Below the pieces are notes generated by a model. The model was not told the origin of the DNA. It saw nothing but the letters and a program-made list of their open reading frames with translations, and made no database searches. Below, in pieces: positions 8,807-17,786 of a DNA stretch of 64,000 nt (positions within the stretch are counted from its first letter, which is position 1; each line of letters opens with the position of its first letter). The position numbers and the translations under genes were made by a program. The DNA lies in the NCBI GenBank assembly GCA_034003325.1, contig JAVEYW010000018.1:34703-98702 (forward strand), in the 5' to 3' direction. The stretch is from Desulfobacterales bacterium (lineage in GTDB: Bacteria > Desulfobacterota > Desulfobacteria > Desulfobacterales > JAFDDL01).

Positions 8807-9946
8807 TCAATAATTTAGTGAACAAAGGTCAAGCTCTTTGCTTGGGCAAAGAACGGTTGGGCTTTGACCGCACGGGTAGGGGGTGACCTCCACTCCATGT
8901 TTTTGTGATTCCGTTACGGTCACCCCCCACCCATGCTCGGCACCGTCACCAGCAATGAGTTTGGGTTTATTGATCCATACGGCATCCGGTATTGCCGGTG
9001 GCCTTGGCATTTTGTTTTTAAACCGATTAGGATTTTTATCGAAGGCGGTATTGAGCACCTTTGCACGCTCTTGAACAATACGGTTAGCCAAGCCGTAGTG
9101 AAATTGCTCCGGCGTTATCAGGCCAATCCCCGAGTGATGATGTTCTTTGTTATACCAGGAGAAAAAGTGCTGACAGAAAGCCCTTGCATCCTGAATGCAG
9201 CCAAACTGCCCGGGGAACTGTGGACAGTACTTGAGGGTTTTGAACTGCGATTCAGAAAAGGGGTTGTCGTTGCTGACATGCGGCCGGCTATGGCTTTTGA
9301 TAACGCCAAGGTCCGATAGCAAGAGGGCCACGGATTTTGATTTCATGCTTGAGCCCCGGTCGGCGTGAATTGTCAGTTGTCCTTTTTTTATCTGCTGGTT
9401 TTGGCAGGTTTGCTCTATCAGCCTTTTGGCCAGACTATCCTGCTCCCGATAAGCGACCATCCAGCCGACCACATATCGGCTAAAGATGTCGATAATCACA
9501 TACAGGTAAAAATAGGTCCATTTCACCGTACTCTTGAGTTTGGTGATATCCCATGACCACACCTGGTTGGGCGCATCGGCTAAAAGTTCGGGTTTGCTGT
9601 AATAAGGGCGCTGAACCTGGCGTCGACGTTCTTTGACAACCCCGTGTTCTGCTTCGAGTAATCTGTACATCGTTCGAATGGAGCAGTAATGTTGACCCTC
9701 ATCAAGCAAGGTCGCATAGATCTGATGAGGCGCTGCATCCTGGAACCGCTCATCATGCAGAATATTGAGCACGGATTGCCTTTCATCGGGGCTGAGCGCC
9801 AGTGGTGGTGAGGGGCGCTGTTTTGAGCCATCAGCAGGCATATCCGGCTTCGCGTGAAAGCGGTAAAAAGAGGCCCTGGCTATCTGCAATGCCTCGCAAG
9901 CGGATTTTTTATCACTACCCATACTCAGGACGATAGCCGCATTCAT
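8807..9946 (-). CDS. IS3-family transposase OrfB (DDE integrase core)
   Basis: A 379-residue rve-type transposase. The catalytic triad is visible: Asp in VWSWDITKL (about residue 134), Asp in TIHADRGSSM (about 195) and Glu in NDNPFSESQFKTLKY (about 230). A helix-rich N-terminal region with the HTH_21-type segment (LNILHDERFQDAAPHQIYATL) precedes the core. The C-terminus beyond about residue 310 extends past the usual core. The start codon overlaps the stop of orfA (ATGA), suggesting translational coupling rather than the frameshift used by many IS3 elements. The protein appears complete. Confidence 0.9.
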   Translation of the reverse strand: MNAAIVLSMGSDKKSACEALQIARASFYRFHAKPDMPADGSKQRPSPPLALSPDERQSVLNILHDERFQDAAPHQIYATLLDEGQHYCSIRTMYRLLEAEHGVVKERRRQVQRPYYSKPELLADAPNQVWSWDITKLKSTVKWTYFYLYVIIDIFSRYVVGWMVAYREQDSLAKRLIEQTCQNQQIKKGQLTIHADRGSSMKSKSVALLLSDLGVIKSHSRPHVSNDNPFSESQFKTLKYCPQFPGQFGCIQDARAFCQHFFSWYNKEHHHSGIGLITPEQFHYGLANRIVQERAKVLNTAFDKNPNRFKNKMPRPPAIPDAVWINKPKLIAGDGAEHGWGVTVTESQKHGVEVTPYPCGQSPTVLCPSKELDLCSLNY

Positions 9947-10452
9947 GAGTCGCCCCCTTTGTTCTCGTCGAGACTCTGAGCTATCCCCAAGATCTCTGAA
10001 ATTTTTTTTTGCGCATCAATGATGAGTTCGGCTCGTTTAAGTTTCTGCTCAAGACGCTGGTTTTCCTTTTCCAGCTGAGCAACACGCGGAGCCAACGGGT
10101 TATTTTCTTTATGTTTACGGCCCCGTTTTTTGGGCGACATGGCGTGCAGAAGCCCCTGATCTCGCTGCTTTCTCCAGGTGGTCAAATTGGAGGAATAAAG
10201 GCCTTCGCGCCTCAACAATTGGCCGATTTGACCAGGCACAACACATGCCTCGGCCTGTTGAAGAATGCGTAGCTTGTAACCGGCCGTAAAATTTCGTCTG
10301 GGCTTTTGTTCCGGCACTTCAGGGTCAGGATGAGCGCGGCCACTGTCAACCGGTGTATTATCACCGGTCGCTGTTGGGTTTTCTTCCGAGTCACCCTCGG
10401 TTGGCACTGTATGACGACTAATTTTGGGTTGTTTCATGGCTATTGTTTTCAT
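9943..10452 (-). CDS. IS3-family transposase OrfA (HTH protein)
   Basis: A 169-residue protein with a helix-turn-helix of the transposase_8 type (TAGYKLRILQQAEAC, QIGQLLRREGLYSSNLTTWRKQ) at about residues 56-95. A leucine-zipper-like coiled coil follows (VAQLEKENQRLEQKLKRAEL, about 124-145). The first 50 residues are polar, low-complexity and poorly conserved, and the real start could lie further in. It binds the terminal repeats and pairs with OrfB to form the active transposase. The gene lies just inside the right end of the element, so transcription starts near that end and runs leftwards. Confidence 0.85.
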   Translation of the reverse strand: MKTIAMKQPKISRHTVPTEGDSEENPTATGDNTPVDSGRAHPDPEVPEQKPRRNFTAGYKLRILQQAEACVVPGQIGQLLRREGLYSSNLTTWRKQRDQGLLHAMSPKKRGRKHKENNPLAPRVAQLEKENQRLEQKLKRAELIIDAQKKISEILGIAQSLDENKGGDS

Positions 10453-10523
10453 AGGTGATTTCCTTACCCGCCCTACACTAATTATTCAAGGGTCGGTGTC
10501 TCACCTTTCATTGGCACAGAGGG

Positions 10524-12617
10524 ATGACCGGCAATGCATCCACAGCAACAGCTGTGGAAGCGCTCAGAAAGGGGGCTTACGATTATTTAAAAAAACCCTT
10601 TGAGCCCGAAGAGCTGTTTACGTCCGTAAAGAATGCGCTTCAACAGAGGAGGCTGAAGAAAGACAATGAGCGGGTCAAAAGAAAACTTCGCGACAGCGAG
10701 GCGCATTTTAGAACGCTCTTTAACCAGGCATCCGATTGCATATTCGTGGTTGACCACACCCATAAAGACGGGCCCCTAATCGTTGATGTGAACGAAGCCG
10801 CCTGCACGACCTATGGCTACCCGTTTGAGGAGTTTATCGGTAAACCTTTTTCAACCATTGATGCCGAAGATACCGGGGAATCATTTTTGGAAAAGACACA
10901 TCGATTGCTGTCGGGAGAACGGCTGGTCTTTGAGTCGAAGCATATGCGGAAAGATGGAACCCTCTTTCCTGTAGAGGTTTCAGCTCGAATGATCCGGATT
11001 GGCGATACCCCCTTCTTCTATTTTATTGGGCGTAATACTACTGAACGAAAACGGGCCGAGGAGGCGCTTCGGGAGAGTGAGAAGCATCTGCAGAGCGTGT
11101 TCCGAGCCGCCCCGACCGGTATCGGGGTGGTCATCGGCCGCGTGCTTAAACAGGTCAATAAACGCATGTGTGAAATGACAGGTTACGCCGAAGCAGAGCT
11201 GATCGGCCGGAACGCCAGAATGCTCTATACCAGCGACGAAGACTATGAACATGTCGGGCGAGAAAAGTACGCGCAGATTCAGGATCATTCAACGGGAACG
11301 GTGGAGACGCGGTGGAAACGCAAGGATGGCCACATAATCAACGTGCTGCTCAGTTCCACGCTGATAAACGCTGACGACCCCGGAAAAGGGGTCACCTTCA
11401 CCGCGCTTGACATTACCGAGCGCAAAGAGGCTCAAGTCGAGCAGGAAAAACTGCAGACACTGCTTCTGCAAGCCCAGAAAATGGAAGCCATCGGCACACT
11501 GGCAGGCGGTATCGCCCACAACTTCAACAACGTTCTCATGGCAATTCAGGGACGTATTTCGTTAATACTGATGGATAAGGACATCTCTTCCCCCGACTTT
11601 GAACACCTGAAGTGCATCGAGGATTACATCAAAAATGCGGCGGGGTTGACAAAAAACCTGTTGGGGTTTGCCAGGGGCGGGAAATACGAGGTCAGCCCCA
11701 CCTACTTGAATGAATTCATAGCGCATGAGAGTCTGATGTTTGCGCAGGCCAAAAAGGAGATTCAGGTTCACGAAAAATACGGAAAGGATCTTTGGGCTGT
11801 GGAAATAGATCACGGCCAGATGAAGCAAGTGCTGATGAATCTCTTCGTGAATGCCTGGCAGGCAATGCCTGAAGGGGGTGATCTCTATATTCAGACCGAG
11901 AATGTCACCCTTGATGCGGCGTATGTGAAATCCGACAACATCGCACCGGGCCGATACGTTAAAATATCGGTAATCGACACGGGCGCGGGCATGGATGAAG
12001 CAACCCGGCAAAAAATATTCATCCCTTTTTTTACCACCCGGGAAATGGGGGCGGGCTATGGGTTGGGCCTTGCCTCCGTCTACGGGATCATCAGAAACCA
12101 TGGGGGCTTCATCAACGTTCGTAGTAAGCAGGGAGAAGGCACCACATTCAACATCTTCCTGCCCGCTTCGAATAAGGAAGTTCTTAAAAAGAAAACACTA
12201 CCCGTGGAACTTATAAAAGGAGAGGGAACAATCCTGCTCGTTGATGATGAGGAAATGATCATCGAGGTCGGCAAAAAGCTGCTGGAAATTTTAGGCTACA
12301 GGGTGTTAGTCGCCAGAAGCGGGAAAGAAGCCATAGAAATTGTTAAGCATAAAAATTTTGATATTGACTTGGTCATTCTGGATATGATCATGCCCGGCAT
12401 GGGCGGCGCGGAGACCTATGACCGATTGAAAGAGATAAACCCCGGCAACAAGGTTCTTCTCTCCAGCGGCTACACATTCGACAGCCGAGCGCAAGAGATG
12501 CTGGCACGAGGGTGCGATGGTTTTCTTCGAAAACCGTTTAGTGTCGAAGAGATCTCTCAGAAAATAAGAAAGATTTTAGATAAGAGCCAATTAGATAAGA
12601 GCCAAACGGATGAATAA
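10524..12617 (+). CDS. PAS-PAS histidine kinase with C-terminal receiver (3' part of an IS-split hybrid kinase)
   Basis: A 697-residue frame that starts inside the broken receiver: residues 1-35 (MTGNAST to AYDYLKKPFEPEEL) are the last fifth of the domain begun at 8515. Then come two PAS domains (about 56-175 and 186-305), a HisKA domain with phospho-acceptor His332 in GGIAHNFNN, a HATPase with N box QVLMNLFVNAWQAM, G1 box IDTGAGMD and G2 box GYGLGLASVYG, and a complete C-terminal receiver (ILLVDDEE, VILDMIMPGMGG, FLRKPFS) from about 573. The kinase core is intact, so the remnant could still act if transcribed. However, GAGGG sits directly against the ATG, leaving a poor ribosome-binding site. 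Before the insertion this was a REC-PAS-PAS-HK-REC protein of about 785 residues. Confidence 0.85.
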   Translation: MTGNASTATAVEALRKGAYDYLKKPFEPEELFTSVKNALQQRRLKKDNERVKRKLRDSEAHFRTLFNQASDCIFVVDHTHKDGPLIVDVNEAACTTYGYPFEEFIGKPFSTIDAEDTGESFLEKTHRLLSGERLVFESKHMRKDGTLFPVEVSARMIRIGDTPFFYFIGRNTTERKRAEEALRESEKHLQSVFRAAPTGIGVVIGRVLKQVNKRMCEMTGYAEAELIGRNARMLYTSDEDYEHVGREKYAQIQDHSTGTVETRWKRKDGHIINVLLSSTLINADDPGKGVTFTALDITERKEAQVEQEKLQTLLLQAQKMEAIGTLAGGIAHNFNNVLMAIQGRISLILMDKDISSPDFEHLKCIEDYIKNAAGLTKNLLGFARGGKYEVSPTYLNEFIAHESLMFAQAKKEIQVHEKYGKDLWAVEIDHGQMKQVLMNLFVNAWQAMPEGGDLYIQTENVTLDAAYVKSDNIAPGRYVKISVIDTGAGMDEATRQKIFIPFFTTREMGAGYGLGLASVYGIIRNHGGFINVRSKQGEGTTFNIFLPASNKEVLKKKTLPVELIKGEGTILLVDDEEMIIEVGKKLLEILGYRVLVARSGKEAIEIVKHKNFDIDLVILDMIMPGMGGAETYDRLKEINPGNKVLLSSGYTFDSRAQEMLARGCDGFLRKPFSVEEISQKIRKILDKSQLDKSQTDE

Positions 12618-12860
12618 TATTCCGATGGATACCATCAAAATACAAAAACGATAGCATCCCTCACCAACAGGGTTTAACACCCTACCAAGTCCTATAATTT
12701 ATCAATATTGCCTATCATAAAAAAAACAAACCTATTAATCAGGTGAGCGTTACGATCCCCCTATAGACAAATCTATTCAGAAAAATAGGTACATATGCCT
12801 ATAGCAATACTGTAAATTATTGTGATAGAATAACAGATGTAGTTGTCAATAACAGTTTAA

Positions 12861-14822
12861 CAGGAGTTTCAGAGATAATCCATCCCGCTGTTTCGATCCG
12901 TTTGAATAACAGTAGCTTACGACACGTCGCTCCGTAAGACCCACCGCCTCCTCCCGCTCTCCAGGCCTACAGCCCTTGAATAATGAGCCTTCGCGTTATT
13001 TTGTGCTTGACATGTAAGACCCTACCATGTATAGTGTCTTCATGGCTCACTTCCACGTAAAGACTAAAAAGGGAAGACCCTACCTCTATGTCCGGGAGAT
13101 CGCACGGGTCGACGGCAAGCCCAAGGTCATTTCCCAGACTTACATCGGGTCTCCGGAAAAGGTCGCCGGATTGGTGCGCGGACGCGATGAGGATGTCGTG
13201 ATACTGAAGGTGGAAGAATTCGGTGCGCTGTGGCTTTCCTGTGAGATCGATAAGGACATCAGCCTTTGCGCTCTTATCGATGACATCGTTCCGCGGGCGG
13301 ATCGGGAAACGGGTCCTTCCATCGGCGAGTATTTCCTGTACTGCGTGCTTAACCGGATGGTGCAGGCCGTCAGCAAGAACAAGCTCGCATCCTGGTACCG
13401 GCACACCGCCATACAGTATATCCGGCCCGTTGACTTCGAAGAGCTCACCAGTCAACGCTACTGGGAAAAATGGGACCGGGTATCCGAGGACGATTTAAGC
13501 AGGATCGCCAAAGCGTTCTTCGAGCGCATCTGGCGCGTGGAAGCGCCGTCGGCGGACTGTCTTCTGTTCGACACCACCAACTATTACACCTACATGGCCA
13601 GCCATACCGAATCGGATCTTGCCATGCGGGGAAAAAACAAGGCGGGCCGGCACCACTTAAGGCAAATCGGTCTGGGGCTTCTGGTGGCGAGGGATTCGCG
13701 GCTGCCGTTATATTACAGCGTCTATCCGGGCAATATCCATGACAGCAAGCATTTTGAGGCCATCATGGATGAGATGTTCGGGGCCGTGTGCGGCTTGAAC
13801 CAAACAAAGGAGCGCCTTACGGTGGTGATCGATAAGGGGATGAACGCAGAGGATAATTATGCCTGGATCGACGAGCACTCGCGTATTCATTTCATCACCA
13901 CCTATTCCACCTATTTTGCTCAGGATCTTGCCGCGACCTCCGTTGATAAGTTCGAGCCGGTGGATACACCGGGAAACAGGCGGCTCATGGCGGAGGGAAA
14001 GGCAGAGGAATGCCTTTTGGCTTATCGGACCAGGGGAGAATATTGGGGAAAAGAGCGGGCGGTGATCGTCACCTATAATCCATCGAGCCGCCGCAAGCAG
14101 GAATATACCTTCAATGACAAGCTGGAGACAATCCGTCAGGAGCTGCTTTCCATGCGGGCAAAGGTAAGAGACAAGGCGCCGCATTGGAGAAACGAGGAGG
14201 CTGTTAAGGATCGCTACTTGCGCCTTTGCGCGAGAATGCATATGCCGCACGAACTCTACGAGCTCACCTTCGTGGATTCGGAGGCCGGTCTCTCCATGAA
14301 TTTCCGCAAAAACGCGTATCTGGTCAGCCAAAAGCAGGCCATGTTCGGAAAGAGCATTATCATTACGGATAACACGGATTGGACAACGAGCGACATCGTT
14401 CAGGCAAATCTTGACCGTTGGCAGGTGGAGGATCGATTTCGTCTAAGCAAGGACGACGAATTGGTGGGAGTAAGCCCTGTACGCCACTGGACGGACAGCA
14501 AAATAAGGTGCCACCTGTTTACTTGCGTGGTGGCTATGACTTATCTGCGCCGGATCGAACTTAAACTGGCGGCCTCTGGCATAAACCGAACGGCCGCCGA
14601 CATAATGGAGGATATGCGAAGGCTGCATCAGGTATTGAGCCTGAAGAAAGGGGAACGAAAGCCGGCCTGTCGTCTTGAAACGCCCAGTAAGACCCAGGCC
14701 GAAGTCCTATCGGCGTTCGGGTACCGTGTGGACGCCGGTGGGGTCTTACAACAAACCGGCCACTAAAACCGCGCCTGACGCGGGTTTACGACCTCCGTTG
14801 CCGTTTATCTCTGAAACTCCTG
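12861..14822 (+). mobile_element. IS1634-type insertion sequence, complete, with target duplication
   Basis: A 1962-bp element bounded by perfect 18-bp inverted repeats: CAGGAGTTTCAGAGATAA at 12861-12878 and its complement at 14805-14822. It is flanked by direct repeats TTTAA (12856-12860 and 14823-14827). It carries one transposase gene on the plus strand. Perfect ends, an intact gene and a clean duplication indicate a fairly recent insertion. It lies between the hybrid kinase and a small zinc-ribbon gene and may have separated that small gene from its promoter. Confidence 0.9.
13027..14766 (+). CDS. IS1634-family transposase (IS4-superfamily DDE)
   Basis: A 579-residue transposase of the IS1634 type. 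Family features include the N-terminal HVKTKKGRPYLYVRE segment, the first catalytic Asp in LLFDTTNYYTYM (about residue 181), the Asp in TVVIDKGMNAED (about 269) and the YREK-like region DRWQVEDRFRLSKDD (about 465-480) with its Glu. The later RCHLFTCVVAMTYLRRIE segment is also typical. The ATG at 13042 (MAHFHVKTKKG) is an equally good or better start; neither has a clear Shine-Dalgarno sequence. The protein is full length with no internal stop. Confidence 0.9.
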   Translation: MYSVFMAHFHVKTKKGRPYLYVREIARVDGKPKVISQTYIGSPEKVAGLVRGRDEDVVILKVEEFGALWLSCEIDKDISLCALIDDIVPRADRETGPSIGEYFLYCVLNRMVQAVSKNKLASWYRHTAIQYIRPVDFEELTSQRYWEKWDRVSEDDLSRIAKAFFERIWRVEAPSADCLLFDTTNYYTYMASHTESDLAMRGKNKAGRHHLRQIGLGLLVARDSRLPLYYSVYPGNIHDSKHFEAIMDEMFGAVCGLNQTKERLTVVIDKGMNAEDNYAWIDEHSRIHFITTYSTYFAQDLAATSVDKFEPVDTPGNRRLMAEGKAEECLLAYRTRGEYWGKERAVIVTYNPSSRRKQEYTFNDKLETIRQELLSMRAKVRDKAPHWRNEEAVKDRYLRLCARMHMPHELYELTFVDSEAGLSMNFRKNAYLVSQKQAMFGKSIIITDNTDWTTSDIVQANLDRWQVEDRFRLSKDDELVGVSPVRHWTDSKIRCHLFTCVVAMTYLRRIELKLAASGINRTAADIMEDMRRLHQVLSLKKGERKPACRLETPSKTQAEVLSAFGYRVDAGGVLQQTGH

Positions 14823-14850
14823 TTTAACCCTATGACAAAAGGGGAAAAAA

Positions 14851-15039
14851 ATGAATAACCACGTTAATTCGCTTGAACTAAAACACGAGACGCCGCTCGT
14901 TACCGAACGCACACATAGAACAAAATGTCCGCTATGCGCGAACTATATTACGATATCGGGGGTTACAGATTGGTATGATATAACTTGCGCCTGTGGGTAT
15001 AGTTGGACACTCGTTTTAAAAGCCGAAACCGAAAACTAA
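14851..15039 (+). CDS. Small zinc-ribbon-like protein of unknown function
   Basis: A 62-residue protein. The centre and end hold two Cys pairs, CPLC (about residues 27-30) and CAC (about 48-50, in ITCACGYSWTL), spaced as in a minimal zinc ribbon. The segment RTKCPLCANYITISGV resembles zinc-ribbon proteins that contact nucleic acid or RNA polymerase, but no family is recognised. AAGGGG lies 8-12 bases before the ATG, which supports translation. The IS1634-type element ends 24 bp upstream of the start, so the native promoter may now be on the far side of it. Confidence 0.55.
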   Translation: MNNHVNSLELKHETPLVTERTHRTKCPLCANYITISGVTDWYDITCACGYSWTLVLKAETEN

Positions 15040-15170
15040 TGCCGCCAACCGGAAGACAGGTTAGACCGCTCATGAAAGCTATGCCTATATGCTGTAACAG
15101 GGGCACATCCAGGCGACGAACACATTTGAAAAAGACTTGATCGATCACTGCCTATAGGCAAGCTTAAACG

Positions 15171-15632
15171 TCAATCGATTTTCGGCATCAACGCCCATTT
15201 GATAAGCCATTTGCCGCGGGCTTTCTCCTGATCAAGGCAAACAATACCCCCGTTTTGAAATTTGAAGATGGTGTGGCCCTCTCTGCCTGTGGTAAGACGA
15301 GACACCAGTTTTTCCATGAAAGGCAGATGCCCGACTATCATAATCTGCGATTCGGCATCCAGTTTCATGGCAAAGGCATCGACACTGTCAAGGGGGTTAA
15401 GACCCTCTGCTGCCGAGATCCCCTGCCCGGGCTGCAAAGCATCCGCAAAAAGTTCGGCCGTCCGGGCCGCTCTTATTTTACCGCTATGCAAAATCTTTGA
15501 CACAGTTATCCGGTAGTTTTTCGCCACCCCGGCAATGAGTTTCACCTCAGCGATGCCTTGTTCGCTGAGTCCCTGTTCCGGATCAACTTCCTTGGGCAAA
15601 CTTTTTCCGTGTTGAACCAGATAAATTGCCAT
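15171..15632 (-). CDS. sixA: Phosphohistidine phosphatase SixA
   Basis: A 153-residue histidine phosphatase. The catalytic His is in YLVQHGKS at the N-terminus (QHG in place of the usual RHG). The conserved Arg is in SGKIRAARTAE, and the second catalytic His is in MIVGHLPFME (about residue 102). SixA removes phosphate from phosphohistidine in proteins such as HPt domains or PtsO/NPr. It lies 36 bp downstream of selD on the same strand, so the two are probably co-transcribed. The ATG at 15632 is preferred because GGAG lies 6 bases upstream; a GTG at 15635 is also possible. The nearby two-component genes are potential partners, but no HPt domain is visible. Confidence 0.85.
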   Translation of the reverse strand: MAIYLVQHGKSLPKEVDPEQGLSEQGIAEVKLIAGVAKNYRITVSKILHSGKIRAARTAELFADALQPGQGISAAEGLNPLDSVDAFAMKLDAESQIMIVGHLPFMEKLVSRLTTGREGHTIFKFQNGGIVCLDQEKARGKWLIKWALMPKID

Positions 15633-15667
15633 CACTATCTCCGCCAGCGTTTATTTTCTTGTCGCCC

Positions 15668-16717
15668 CTACGCGATCCATAGATTCTCTTCCGGATCATC
15701 GAACACCTCCCCTATTTCCGATGCTTCGCTGATGCCTGCTTCTTTCAGCGCCACCAAGAAATCAGCAGCCTGACCGGCGCTTACGCTGATCAGCAACCCC
15801 CCCGAGGTTTGAGGATCAACCATTACGTCCTGCAAGGGCCGCGGCACCGTCATTGCAAAACGGATCATCTGCTCCCGGAATGCCCTGTTCTTATGCGCGC
15901 CCGCGGGAATAAGCCCCATGGCAGCAAATTCCAGCGCTTCCGGAATCACCGGCACCCGGCTGGAAAACAAGCGCACGCTCATGCGTGAGCCGCTAACCAT
16001 CTCCGCAAGGTGCCCGAGCAAACCGAAGCCGGTCACGTCAGTGCAGGCGCTGATATTGTAATGGACCATGATGTCAGCGGCGGTCCGGTTAAGCGATGCC
16101 ATCAAACGAGTGACCTTTTCCGTCAGATCCGCGGAAGCCATTCCCGCCTTAATGGCGGTATTGACAATACCGAAACCCAGCGGCTTTGTCAGAATCAGCC
16201 GGTCTTCTGGTTGCAGGTTTTTCTTGGTGAGCACCCGCGCCGGGTGCACAAATCCGGTAACAGCTAAGCCGTATTTTAATTCCTTATCTTCGATACTGTG
16301 ACCGCCGACAAGCACCACACCAGCCTCGGTCAGTTTATCAATTCCGCCCTGAATGATTTGCCGCAACACCGATAAGGCCATCTGCTTGACCGGAAACGCC
16401 ACCAAATTCAAGGCAGTCTTTGGTGTGCCGCCCATGGCATAGACATCGCTCAGCGCGTTGGCGGCGGCAATCTGCCCGAACCAATAGGGATCATCCACGA
16501 TGGGGGTGAAAAAATCAACGGTCTGAATCAGTGCCAGCTCGTCTGAAATTTTATACACGCCGGCATCGTCCGCCCTTTCCAACCCGACGAGAACATTCTC
16601 ATTGGTCGGAAAAAGCATGCCGCATAATGCCTGCTCCAGGTCCCCCGGCGCGAGTTTGGACGCTCAGCCCGCACCTGCTACCGACTCGGTCAGGCGTAGG
16701 ATATGGTCATCCGCCAT
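15668..16717 (-). CDS. selD: Selenide, water dikinase SelD, a selenoprotein read through UGA
   Basis: SelD makes selenophosphate from selenide and ATP for selenocysteine and selenouridine synthesis. A naive call would begin at the ATG at 16618 and lack the catalytic N-terminus. Reading upstream in the same frame past a TGA at 16664-16666 gives MADDHILRLTESVAGAG-U-ASKLAPGDLEQALCGM. The UGA falls where SelD proteins carry the catalytic Cys or Sec (G-C/U-x-x-K-L), and the downstream Lys is present. The full protein is 349 residues. Further family motifs follow: DDAGVYKI, VDFFTPIVDDP, AANALSDVYAMGG, DVTGFGLLGHL and DPQTSGGLL. A bSECIS-like hairpin follows the UGA. GAAGGG lies about 10 bases before the ATG at 16717. 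sixA follows on the same strand. Confidence 0.9.
16619..16649 (-). promoter_or_regulatory. Bacterial SECIS-like hairpin in selD
   Basis: On the minus strand, 14 bases after the UGA, the sequence can fold with an outer stem GCCG/CGGC and an inner stem CCTG/CAGG closing a GAG apical loop. A small apical loop containing G at this distance is what SelB recognises in bacterial selenoprotein mRNAs. The fold was judged by eye; no energy calculation was made. Confidence 0.55.
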
Positions 16718-17091
16718 TGACAAGTAGCCCTTCTTTTTTAATTGCTGCCCGGTAACAATAAGATAATATATGTAAACCTGATACCGATGAATTCCTTACG
16801 ACTACTCTATCACTTTGATGGTTGGATGTCATTGAATTTTTCCGCTATCAGCGCTGCACCAAATAGCACCAACACATCGGCGCAGAGTGGAATTCACCCT
16901 TTCCGGTTGCTATCTTGGCTGTTTCCGCTTGACCGGAATGGAAAATTAAGTTGTAAGTTTTACTGAATACAGTTATAAAAAACATTGGTGTTTCATGGTA
17001 TTAGCAACTTAATTACCCTCCTTCGGGCGGATAGAATTCACCATACTGCTGAACGTAACTTTTCTAACTCATTTATATAGGGGAGGTATTT
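16718..17091. other. Intergenic region without recognisable features
   Basis: These 374 bp separate divergent selD and the cytidylate-kinase-like gene and must hold both promoters. I saw no strong sigma-70 pair, palindrome or RNA structure. A short open frame at 16742-16966 has no family resemblance and was not called. Confidence 0.4.
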
Positions 17092-17703
17092 ATGACGGTG
17101 TTGACGATATCACGGCAATTCGGCGCCGGCGGGTTGACCTTAGGCAAAATGGTATCACAAGAACTTGGCTTTGCGCTCTATGATAACGAGCTGATTCAAT
17201 TGGTTGCCGAAAAGGCACGCGTATCCACGGACTGGGTAAGATCCATGGAAAAAGAGGTCGGTAAAAAATTTCAAAAGTTTATTTCGAATTTAATCCCCAA
17301 ATCTTTCATGGATCGAATCCTGGACGACCAGCGCGGGTACATTGACGAAGCTGTATATGTAGATGTGCTGCAGAAGATAATCACCAAAATTGCGGATGAG
17401 GGCAATGCGGTCATCATCGGCCGGGGCGGTCAATACATTCTCAAGGATCGGCCCGATGCCAAGCGAATACTGCTGGTTTCGGACCTGGAAACTCGCATTC
17501 GGTTTGTTGAGGATAAATATCAGTTATCCCACAAGCAAGCCGCCGCCTTGGTCGCATCCGATGATAAGCGGCGAATTAATTTATATAAGAATTTTGGACG
17601 GCAAGACTATGATCAGCCCATGCTCTACGATATGGTGCTAAACACAGGGAAACTCGGCTTTGATTTGGCATGCCGGCTGACATGTCAACTGGTAAAAGGC
17701 TGA
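17092..17703 (+). CDS. Cytidylate kinase-like family protein
   Basis: A 203-residue protein of the Cytidylate_kin2 family (PF13189). The start ISRQFGAGGLTLGKMVS is the family's modified P-loop (ISRQ-x-G-x-GG). LGFALYDNELIQLVAEK and VIIGRGGQYIL follow, as in the family. Members are predicted nucleoside monophosphate or other small-molecule kinases, and their substrates are mostly unproven. A strong GGGGAGG site lies before the ATG. The gene appears monocistronic and ends just before a hairpin that separates it from the convergent two-component cluster. Confidence 0.85.
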   Translation: MTVLTISRQFGAGGLTLGKMVSQELGFALYDNELIQLVAEKARVSTDWVRSMEKEVGKKFQKFISNLIPKSFMDRILDDQRGYIDEAVYVDVLQKIITKIADEGNAVIIGRGGQYILKDRPDAKRILLVSDLETRIRFVEDKYQLSHKQAAALVASDDKRRINLYKNFGRQDYDQPMLYDMVLNTGKLGFDLACRLTCQLVKG

Positions 17704-17737
17704 TTTTTGCTTTTTCGGCTCCCTTTGCCGGAAATAG

Positions 17738-17770
17738 GCTCATCCGGAAAAAAGACACTTCCGGATGAGC
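17738..17770. terminator. Hairpin between convergent genes
   Basis: GCTCATCCGGAA and TTCCGGATGAGC form a perfect 12-bp stem around a 9-base loop. It lies in the 83-bp gap between the cytidylate-kinase-like gene (plus) and the last gene of the two-component cluster (minus). No long T run follows on either side, so termination would be weak or factor-assisted. Confidence 0.6.
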
Positions 17771-17786
17771 AAGCGGCATAATCATT

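Larger units (their letters stand above)
8780..10518 (-). mobile_element. IS3-family insertion sequence
   Basis: A 1739-bp element. The left end starts TGTGTCAATGAAAATGAGAC and the reverse complement of the right end starts TGTGCCAATGAAAGGTGAGA, giving imperfect terminal repeats of about 24 bp with one indel. The 3-bp flanks are GAA on the left and GAG on the right, so the target duplication is short and imperfect. The element carries two minus-strand genes, orfA and orfB, overlapping by 4 bp. It is inserted in the receiver domain of a hybrid histidine kinase. Both genes appear intact. Confidence 0.85.
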
